Part shown: piece after piece, positions 14,783-19,483 of the stretch | Position numbering within the stretch: the first letter of the stretch is position 1 | Layout: each line of letters starts with the position of its first letter | Assembly (NCBI GenBank): GCA_007119795.1 | Contig: SKOZ01000101.1 | Span: 1 to 19,483 of the forward strand | Length of the DNA: 19,483 nt | Reading direction: 5' to 3' | DNA from: Planctomycetales bacterium | Lineage (GTDB): Bacteria; Planctomycetota; Planctomycetia; Pirellulales; Thermoguttaceae | Notes under the pieces: generated by a model | What the model saw: the letters and a program-made list of their open reading frames with translations, nothing else | Told to the model about the DNA's origin: nothing | Databases searched by the model: none | Translations under genes and position numbers: made by a program

Positions 14783-15253
14783 CTACTCCGGGGCGGGCCG
14801 GCCGCCTCCATATCGGGCCTCCAAAACGGCGACCTTTTTCAACCGGCGGGCATGGCGGTCTTCACCGGAAAAGGTCGCCTCGAGAAAAGCTTGTACCAGT
14901 TGTCGCGCCGTGTCGGGCTCGATAACCCGCGCGCCGAGCACAAGCACGTTCATGTCGTCGTGTTCCACGCCCTGATGCGCGGAGTAATGATCGTGACAAA
15001 GGCCGGCACGGATGCCGGGCAGCTTGTTCGCCGCCACACTGGCTCCCACACCACTGCCGCAGATCACGATGCCACGCTCGGCCCGGCCTTCCAGGACGGC
15101 CAAACCGACGGCCTCGGCCAGATCGGGATAATCCGCCGGTTTCGGATCGTGCGTGCCCAGGTCGGCGACCTGGTGGCCCGAGCGGTCCAACTCTTCGACA
15201 AGCTGGCTTTTGAGCTGAAACCCGGCGTGATCCGAGCCGATGGCGAGCCGCAT
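14783..15253 (-). CDS. rpiB: Ribose-5-phosphate isomerase B
   Basis: 156 residues, normal for the RpiB/LacAB family. It interconverts ribose 5-phosphate and ribulose 5-phosphate. Visible family marks are GSDHAGF (6-12), DYPDLA (41-46), the catalytic C65 in ICGSGVGAS and HDHYSA (87-92). A strong AGGAGG (15268-15263) lies 9 nt before ATG 15253, inside the surviving tail of the broken transketolase gene, whose stop is 3 bp upstream of the rpiB ATG. The gene is intact and is followed 13 bp later by tal. The pairing with transketolase and transaldolase makes it part of a pentose phosphate set. Confidence 0.95.
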   Translation of the reverse strand: MRLAIGSDHAGFQLKSQLVEELDRSGHQVADLGTHDPKPADYPDLAEAVGLAVLEGRAERGIVICGSGVGASVAANKLPGIRAGLCHDHYSAHQGVEHDDMNVLVLGARVIEPDTARQLVQAFLEATFSGEDRHARRLKKVAVLEARYGGGRPAPE

Positions 15254-15256
15254 CGT

Positions 15257-15669
15257 CTATGACCTCCTGGCGGAAGTGGCGGAGAGGGTTCCGCTGACAA
15301 AGTGTTTCACTTCCTCGACGAGAGCGCGGGCCGAGATTCCTTGTTCATCGAGCAACTCTCGAGCCTCCTTCCCACTTGCCGGTAGGTCATCAACTCCTCT
15401 TCTGAAATTTGTCCGGCCGCGGCCCACAACGGATAGAGCAGCGGTGATGCGTGGCCCTCGGAAAAGATGAGGCGATCGTTGTTGGGAAAGGCCGGATTGT
15501 CGACGTCGTAATGAGAGTGCCCCCCGAAGAACGGATCGACTGTCAATTCGACGGCCGACAAAGAAGACGCCGGATCCCCGGACCCCGCCCGAGTAGTACT
15601 CCTGAGGATCCAGTGCCGCATGAGGGTTGAAATCCGCCTCAAATGTTCATGATCGTAAGACGCGGTCAT
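15257..15669 (-). pseudogene. tkt: Transketolase remnant with large internal deletion and frame change
   Basis: An intact transketolase of this type has about 620 residues. Here ATG 15669 opens a frame with clear N-terminal transketolase motifs over about 104 codons: LRRISTLMRHWILRSTT, GSGDPASSLSAVEL, NDRLIFSEGHASPLLY and EEELMTYRQVGRRLE. It then leaves homology and stops at 15307. In another frame, from about 15364 to TAG 15257, the typical C-terminus is present: ARELLDEQGISARALVEEV and a short tail. About 490 codons are missing between. The join contains GCTCGAG (15364-15358), which fits both sides (RLE in one frame, ARE in the other), suggesting a microhomology deletion. GSGDP has Asp where the family has a thiamine-pocket His, a further sign of decay. 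GGAG precedes the ATG by about 8 nt; its first bases overlap the SDR stop (ATGA). Confidence 0.85.
15263..15268 (-). promoter_or_regulatory. rpiB Shine-Dalgarno site inside the transketolase remnant
   Basis: AGGAGG, 9 nt before the rpiB ATG. It is encoded within the last codons of the transketolase reading frame, so keeping it requires keeping the 3' end of that dead gene. Confidence 0.8.
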
Positions 15670-15816
15670 GGCATATTCTCCATGCTATTGAGCGACCCGC
15701 CGTGCGGGATTGATCGCCAGGTCAACCCCTTCGTCAGCGAAGCGAACGGCCACGGCCCGGCCGATTCCCGTCGCCCCGCCGGTCACCAACGTGCGTTTTC
15801 CTTCTAATCGCTTCAC
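15666..15816 (-). pseudogene. Short-chain dehydrogenase remnant with internal deletion
   Basis: GTG 15816, preceded by AAGGAGG, opens VKRLEGKRTLVTGGATGIG (nucleotide-binding TGxxxGxG at 12-19) and RAVAVRFADEGVDLAIN, a typical start of a glucose-1-dehydrogenase-like SDR. The frame then runs off into ARRVAQ and stops at 15685. In another frame the same stretch ends GGSLNSMENMP and TGA 15666, which looks like the SDR C-terminal GG-loop tail, and this stop overlaps the transketolase ATG by 4 bp. A normal SDR has about 250-265 residues, so some 220 codons are missing. The N-terminal identification is strong; the C-terminal one rests on a short stretch plus the fitting ATGA overlap. Confidence 0.75.
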
Positions 15817-15902
15817 GAATCGCCTCCTTCGCTTGACGGAAACGGTCCCACCTTTCCTTCACGCCGCTCCTTGGCGATGAAAGCAGCCTGGCGATGAGGC
15901 CG
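15813..15902 (-). pseudogene. Tail of an unidentified gene ahead of the SDR remnant
   Basis: After the flavoprotein stop (15905) a frame reads RPHRQAAFIAKERREGKV then GPFPSSEGGDS and TGA, and this stop overlaps the SDR GTG by 4 bp (GTGA). It looks like the C-terminus of a real, translationally coupled protein, but no start codon is available: upstream the frame runs out of phase into the flavoprotein gene. I do not recognise the family. It may be a fourth deletion remnant or simply intergenic sequence. The AAGGAGG serving the SDR start (15829-15823) lies within it. Confidence 0.35.
15823..15829 (-). promoter_or_regulatory. Shine-Dalgarno site of the SDR remnant
   Basis: AAGGAGG, 6 nt before GTG 15816. 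It decides the GTG start of the broken SDR gene and lies in the coding-like tail of the preceding frame. Confidence 0.65.
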
Positions 15903-15904
15903 GT

Positions 15905-17431
15905 CTATCGGGTCCACGTGAGCCATTTCTGGAACATCGACTTGACAAGGGGCGTCAGCCGCGAACGGTTGTACTGGTCGCCGACCTTGCGGATGGCCTC
16001 GGCCTGCGTCGGGTAGGGATGGATCACGCCGGCGATCTTCCCGAGCCCTGACCCGTGCGTCATCGCCTGGGCGATCTGCGCGATCATGTCGCCGGCGTTT
16101 TCGGCCACGATCGTCGCCCCCACGATCCGATCCGTCCCTTTCTTGACGTGAATGCGGGCAAAGCCCTCGGTTTCACCGTCGAGGATCGCACGGTCGACGC
16201 CGTCCAGCGGCTGCGTGTAGGTGTCGATGGCGGTACCCTGATCTTCCGCCTCTTGCGGGGTAACACCCACATGGGCAAGCTCAGGGGACGTGTAGGTGCA
16301 CCAGGGAATCGTCAAGGCGCTGAGCTTCCCGCGCCCCATGAAGAGGGCGTTGCGGACGACGATGCGGGCCATGAAGTCGGCCGCGTGCGTGAACTTGAAG
16401 CGCGAGCAGACGTCGCCGGCGGCGAAGATGCGGGCGTTGGTAGTGCGCAGTCGGTCGTCTACGTGAATACCTGCCTTGGCGTCATAATCCACGCCGGCCG
16501 CTTCGAGTTCCAGGCTTTCGACGTTCGGCGCGCGTCCCACCGCCACCAGCAATTTGTCGACCGGCTCGTCGTAGCTGATTTCGTGCGAGTTGACGTAGAG
16601 GTGGATTTGCGAACCGTCTCTGCGGAGCTCCGTTTTCCGCCCACAGCAGAGGAGGCGCACGCCGTCGCGCAACATGGTGTCCTTGACGATTTCCGACGCC
16701 TCGGGCTCCTCGCGGGGAAGGATGTGATGGGACGCCTCGACGAGGTAGACCTCAGAGCCGAGGCGGGCGAACACTTGGGCCATTTCGGCCCCGATCGGGC
16801 CGGCGCCGATGATCCCCAGCCGTTTGGGCAGCTCGGTCAGGGAGAAGACGGTCTCGTTGGTCAAATGATCGACCTGGTCCAGTCCGGGGATGGGCGGAGA
16901 CGCCGCACGCGATCCCGTGGCGATGACTGCCTTGCGGAAACGGAGCGTGCGGCCGGCCACTTCGACGCGGTCCGACCCGGTGAACCTGCCTTCGCCGAGG
17001 AAAACATCGACTCCCAACTCGCGGAACCGGGCCGCCGAATCGTGCTGGCTGATCTCAGCACGCAATCGGCGCATCCGCTGCATCGCCGCGGGGAAGTCCA
17101 CCTCGCCAGATCGCGGCATGGCCACGCCGAACCGGTCCGCACCGCGCACGGCCGCCGCAGCCCGCCCCGTACGGATGATGCCCTTCGAGGGGACGCAGCC
17201 GTAGTTCAGGCAGTCGCCGCCCATCAGGTGCCGTTCGACGAGCGCGACCTTGGCCCCAAGCCCCGCCGCGCCGGCCGCAGCCACCAACCCCGCCGTGCCG
17301 GCGCCGACCACCACCAGGTTGTATCGTGCGGCGGGTTCGGGATTGGCCCAGCCGGGGGGGTGGGCGTTCTCCACGAGGGCCCGGTTGTGCTCATCGTCGG
17401 GCAGCATTGGTTCGGCCAGTTCGTCTGCCAT
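15905..17431 (-). CDS. Mercuric-reductase-like FAD/NAD(P) disulfide oxidoreductase
   Basis: 508 residues from ATG 17431, which has GGAG 6 nt ahead; ATG 17443 would add four residues and consume that site. Class I pyridine nucleotide-disulfide oxidoreductase: FAD-binding GAGTAG near 43, redox-active C74 and C79 in GGDCLNYGCVPSK, NAD(P)-binding IIGAGPIGAEMA mid-protein, FAD-binding AAGDVCSRFKFTH, and the dimerisation domain with IHPYPTQAEAIRK supplying the catalytic His. There is no N-terminal heavy-metal domain and no C-terminal Cys pair, so mercury reduction is unlikely to be the job; homologues are only loosely named mercuric reductase or dihydrolipoamide dehydrogenase. The usual substrate is unknown. 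It begins 40 bp after the peroxidase-like remnant and is the only intact gene in the upstream half of the block. Confidence 0.92.
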   Translation of the reverse strand: MADELAEPMLPDDEHNRALVENAHPPGWANPEPAARYNLVVVGAGTAGLVAAAGAAGLGAKVALVERHLMGGDCLNYGCVPSKGIIRTGRAAAAVRGADRFGVAMPRSGEVDFPAAMQRMRRLRAEISQHDSAARFRELGVDVFLGEGRFTGSDRVEVAGRTLRFRKAVIATGSRAASPPIPGLDQVDHLTNETVFSLTELPKRLGIIGAGPIGAEMAQVFARLGSEVYLVEASHHILPREEPEASEIVKDTMLRDGVRLLCCGRKTELRRDGSQIHLYVNSHEISYDEPVDKLLVAVGRAPNVESLELEAAGVDYDAKAGIHVDDRLRTTNARIFAAGDVCSRFKFTHAADFMARIVVRNALFMGRGKLSALTIPWCTYTSPELAHVGVTPQEAEDQGTAIDTYTQPLDGVDRAILDGETEGFARIHVKKGTDRIVGATIVAENAGDMIAQIAQAMTHGSGLGKIAGVIHPYPTQAEAIRKVGDQYNRSRLTPLVKSMFQKWLTWTR

Positions 17432-17470
17432 TGCTTTCTCCATCGGGGGCCAACGGCCGGCGGGCTCGGC

Positions 17471-17618
17471 CTACACCTCCGCCACGGCAGGCACGTCCAA
17501 CGGCGTGTCGTGGATGTGGTTGAAGTAGTTCGAAACGAAACTGCTGCTGTGAGGCCTCGTACAATTCTTTGACTTTCCCGGTGGCGGCCTCCGGTTCGAC
17601 GACATTCAAGCGTGGCAT
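17471..17618 (-). pseudogene. AhpD/carboxymuconolactone decarboxylase-family remnant with internal deletion
   Basis: ATG 17618, with GAGG about 9 nt ahead, reads MPRLNVVEPEAATGKVKELY and EAS, the usual start of peroxidase-related AhpD-fold proteins of about 180 residues. After about 25 codons the frame loses homology and runs into the next gene. In a second frame, from TTC 17539 to TAG 17471, it reads FVSNYFNHIHDTPLDV and PAVAEV, which matches the family C-terminus (VNYFNHIADTEVDFP type). The central part with the CxxxC-type catalytic cysteines, about 135 codons, is missing. The frame differs on the two sides, so no functional protein can be made. Confidence 0.8.
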
Positions 17619-17653
17619 TGGTCTTTTCCTCGAATTGAGTCTTGGCGTTCCGA

Positions 17654-17709
17654 GGGGTAACCGTTCACGCGTCGGCCGAAGGGGGCAGTCCCCCGAAAAC
17701 GGTTACTCC
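17654..17709. repeat. Long two-tier hairpin, REP-like
   Basis: An outer 12-bp stem (17654-17665 with 17698-17709, one G-U pair; core GTAACCGTT/AACGGTTAC) encloses an inner hairpin GGGGG-CAGT-CCCCC (17681-17694). There is no T-run, so it is not an ordinary terminator. GGGGACTGTCCCC-like cores are typical of REP elements mobilised by RAYT transposases. It sits about 35 bp upstream of the AhpD-family remnant start, i.e. at the head of the operon. Confidence 0.75.
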
Positions 17710-18015
17710 GATGGACCTGAATCACCCATAATGGTGCAAATGGCGCGCCGTGCATCAGAAGAGATTTCCCGGGCGGTGCGCCCGACGGATCGGGCACCCG
17801 CCCCTGGACGAGAACAAAAGGGGGGCGTTTCCGCCTCACACCGCGACGACACGATACCCGGTGCAAGCCGCCTGGCTGGCCCGATGCCAACGTACCGACC
17901 GCGAGTTTCTCTCGCAGGCCGGGCTCGACGGGCCGGTGGGGCATCCGCCCTGAGGCGTTTGCCGGGGTACGAGGACGTCCAGTGCCCTTACGGCGGTGGA
18001 CCGCCGTGCGAACCG
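17710..18015. other. Gene-free stretch, nothing recognised
   Basis: All three plus frames and three minus frames were scanned by eye. Two open stretches exist on the plus strand, one ending at 17953 and one at 18057, but neither shows a family motif, a convincing ribosome binding site or a codon pattern I would trust. It may hold decayed coding sequence. Confidence 0.5.
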
Positions 18016-18044
18016 TTGACCGGCCGCACGAATGTCCATACTCT
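18016..18044 (+). promoter_or_regulatory. Candidate promoter of the rhodanese lipoprotein gene
   Basis: TTGACC (18016-18021), 17-bp spacer, TACTCT (18039-18044), about 100 nt before ATG 18151. Confidence 0.35.
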
Positions 18045-18150
18045 AGATAAGCGGTGAAGTTTGCCGATGGTCACCAAGGATGCTTCGTTGCTCGAATATC
18101 GAACGGCGGAAATCACCATCGTTCAAGGAAATGATCGAAAAGGAAGCTCC

Positions 18151-18693
18151 ATGTTCCACCGCGCATGGGTTCCCCTCCTGGCGGCCGTCGCCGCTGTGTG
18201 TCTGAGTGCTTGCGGCCGGCCTGGGCCCCATATGCCCGAAGCGTCGATGGTGGAGAATCCGGAATTCGACCGGAGGCTGCGGGGGCTCCTTCGGTTCACC
18301 GTACCGGTCATCAGCGTCGACCGTCTCCGCACCATCCGCGACGAGGTCGTCTTGCTCGACACCCGCTCCCGGGCGGAATTCGAGGTGAGCCGCATCGCCG
18401 AGGCGCGTTTCGTCGGTTACGAAGCGTTCGACCCGGAAGCGGTCCGCGATATTCCGCACGATGCGACGATCGTCCTCTACTGCTCGGTGGGCCATCGGTC
18501 GGAAGAGATCGGCCGGCGGCTGCAACGCCTGGGGTACAGCGACGTCCATAATCTGTACGGCAGTATCTTCGAGTGGGTCAACCGCGGGTATCCGATCGTG
18601 GACTCTGAGGGAAATCGGGTTCACAGGCTTCACACCTACGACGCGGAGTGGAGCCAATGGGTCACCGACGAGGCCGTCACGAAGACTTGGTGA
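18151..18693 (+). CDS. Lipoprotein with a single rhodanese domain
   Basis: 180 residues. ATG 18151 follows AGGAAG at a good distance and opens a lipoprotein signal (hydrophobic 6-19, lipobox LSAC with C21). A longer reading from 18061 would bury this signal, so it is rejected. Residues about 50-155 are a rhodanese fold: VVLLDTRSRAEFEVSRI, then the active loop CSVGHRS at C111-S117 with the catalytic cysteine, then LGYSDVHNLYGSIFEW. Rhodaneses transfer sulfane sulfur or bind it; a membrane-anchored copy outside the cytoplasm would act on external sulfur compounds or serve a redox role. The last 25 residues form a charged tail. It stands on the strand opposite the adjacent operon. The substrate is not known. 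Confidence 0.9.
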   Translation: MFHRAWVPLLAAVAAVCLSACGRPGPHMPEASMVENPEFDRRLRGLLRFTVPVISVDRLRTIRDEVVLLDTRSRAEFEVSRIAEARFVGYEAFDPEAVRDIPHDATIVLYCSVGHRSEEIGRRLQRLGYSDVHNLYGSIFEWVNRGYPIVDSEGNRVHRLHTYDAEWSQWVTDEAVTKTW

Positions 18694-19095
18694 TCGAGGC
18701 TCGATTCTCCGCCTCCACGTAACTCCCATGGGCGCCCCAATCTAGGCCTTTGCCGCTGTGCGACAGAATGGCGGACCGCACGGCCAGTCTGACGGGGGTG
18801 GGCGTGTCGGCATGGCTGGCGTTGGAGGGAAGTCCTTAATTGTCGGCCCAAACACCTGGTTCGGTCGCTCGAACGCCATTCGGTACGCCAATTGCAGTGA
18901 GGCGAGGCGGCCCGGTTTACCTCGGTGATGGAAAAGCGCCTGCGAGGGGCGCCAGTGCCCCGGTTCGTTCCGGCCAATCGTTCTTCAGCACGTCGCGCGG
19001 GTGTTTCCGGGCGGGCCAGTCACGTGAATCGCCAGGCCAGATGGGCAGCCTGTCGCTTCACCCCGGTAGTTTTCACGAATCGGAAGGAGAATGCG
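18694..19095. other. Gene-free spacer between two lipoprotein genes
   Basis: No frame carries a recognisable family or a well-placed ribosome binding site. Small palindromes are present: ATCGA-GGC-TCGAT at 18693-18705, overlapping the rhodanese stop but without a T-run, and GGGGC-GCCAGT-GCCCC at 18946-18961. The 3' end carries the GGAAGGAG site for the next gene (19082-19089). Confidence 0.5.
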
Positions 19096-19317
19096 ATGTG
19101 GCGATGGACCCTGACGCTGTTATTGGTAGCGACCTTGGGGGTTGCGAGCACCGGCTGTCCGCAGGAGGAGCCTGCCGTTCCGCCGCCCGACCCCGCGCCC
19201 CCGACGGAGCCGGCTTCGCCGCCAGACCAAGAGTATCCCGAGGAGCCGGCTTCGCCGCCGGACCAGGAGTATCCCGAGGAGCCGGCTTCGCCGCCGCAAG
19301 AGCCCGGGTCGCCGTAA
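19096..19317 (+). CDS. Tiny proline/acid-rich repeat lipoprotein
   Basis: 73 residues. GGAAGGAG (19082-19089) lies 6 nt before ATG 19096 and decides this start; a longer open reading from 18925 lacks both site and signal. Residues 1-20 are a lipoprotein signal with lipobox STGC and C21, so the mature chain of 53 residues is anchored to a membrane. The mature part is almost only Pro, Glu, Asp, Ala and Ser, with 2.5 copies of a 12-residue unit EPASPPDQEYPE. It is expected to be extended and acidic. Such chains can act as spacers or surface brushes; I know no specific function. Confidence 0.8.
   Translation: MWRWTLTLLLVATLGVASTGCPQEEPAVPPPDPAPPTEPASPPDQEYPEEPASPPDQEYPEEPASPPQEPGSP
19207..19296 (+). 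repeat. 36-bp tandem repeat, 2.5 units, inside the small lipoprotein gene
   Basis: Units at 19207-19242 and 19243-19278 differ at only a few positions, and 19279-19296 is a half unit. Each encodes EPASPPDQEYPE. The unit is a multiple of three, so copy number changes would keep the frame. Confidence 0.9.
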
Positions 19318-19400
19318 AGCATTATCCGTTCGGTACCTGGGCGGGCGAGGATTGGCTGAGATAGCCAGCAAAACGAAGTGGCTGAAAGAGGGCCGCCAAC

Positions 19401-19483
19401 GTGGCGCTTCGCCGTCCACCCTTTGATGCTTCCACGCCGCGGTGGGGATGGGGGCTGGTCGGTCTCGTCCTCATCGCAATCCA
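19401..19483 (+). CDS. Start of a probable membrane protein (3' end beyond window)
   Basis: GTG 19401 follows AAAGAGGG at a normal distance and stays open to the edge (27 codons): VALRRPPFDASTPRWGWGL then VGLVLIAI. A short basic/polar head and then a hydrophobic run beginning near residue 16 suggest a signal anchor or first membrane helix. Nothing more can be said from 27 codons; it is 83 bp after the small lipoprotein stop and could be co-transcribed with it. Confidence 0.5.
   Translation, partial: MALRRPPFDASTPRWGWGLVGLVLIAI

Noticed and set aside
15905..17431. True mercuric reductase (merA) of a mercury resistance operon
   Set aside because: No N-terminal metal-binding domain, no C-terminal Cys pair, and no merR, merT or merP nearby.
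16055..17572. A 505-codon plus-strand frame opposite the flavoprotein gene
   Set aside because: The minus strand carries every motif of a disulfide oxidoreductase; the plus reading has none and crosses the AhpD remnant.
18061..18150. N-terminal extension of the rhodanese protein
   Set aside because: It would place the lipoprotein signal 30 residues inside; the Shine-Dalgarno site at about 18140 supports ATG 18151.
18693..18705. Intrinsic terminator after the rhodanese gene
   Set aside because: The stem is only 5 bp and no T-run follows.

Overview
The window looks like a piece of a high-GC planctomycete chromosome, probably of the Pirellulales type. The evidence is a double-length (tandem-fused) UvrA, an EF-G of the spirochaete/planctomycete type that resembles mitochondrial EF-G1, a small membrane protein whose wording I associate with planctomycete hypothetical proteins, and many small lipoproteins and anchored proteins. 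These are taxon inferences from family knowledge; no search was run.

Layout. 1-6094 (-) is uvrA, running off the left edge, with a candidate promoter just upstream. 6363-6887 (+) is a membrane-anchored hypothetical protein, followed by a nitrilase-superfamily hydrolase (7019-7936, +). Converging on it is an HtrA-like protease with two PDZ domains (7958-9391, -), which lies downstream of recA (9643-10752, -). recA and fusA (11435-13519, +) diverge from a roughly 700-bp region that holds candidate promoters for both, a 14-bp tandem triplet and a REP-like inverted hairpin pair in the long fusA leader.

13669-17618 (-) is an operon-like block read right to left: a peroxidase-like AhpD-family gene (broken), an intact mercuric-reductase-like flavoprotein, the tail of an unidentified gene, an SDR dehydrogenase (broken), transketolase (broken), ribose-5-phosphate isomerase B (intact) and transaldolase (intact). 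The three broken genes share one architecture: the true start with its ribosome binding site is kept, the true C-terminus and stop are kept, the middle is gone, and the two halves are in different frames. The 4-bp overlaps and the Shine-Dalgarno sites that serve the next gene survive. The non-oxidative pentose phosphate pathway is therefore represented here by rpiB and tal, with transketolase activity presumably supplied elsewhere.

17620-19483 is looser: an elaborate hairpin, about 300 bp with nothing recognisable, a lipoprotein with a rhodanese domain (18151-18693, +), an empty 400-bp spacer, a tiny proline/acid-rich repeat lipoprotein (19096-19317, +) and the first codons of a probable membrane protein at the right edge. 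No tRNA, rRNA, CRISPR array, transposase or convincing intrinsic terminator was seen. The most unusual features are the serial internal-deletion scars in the operon and a 7-bp tandem repeat in a low-complexity insertion within the C-terminal part of uvrA.
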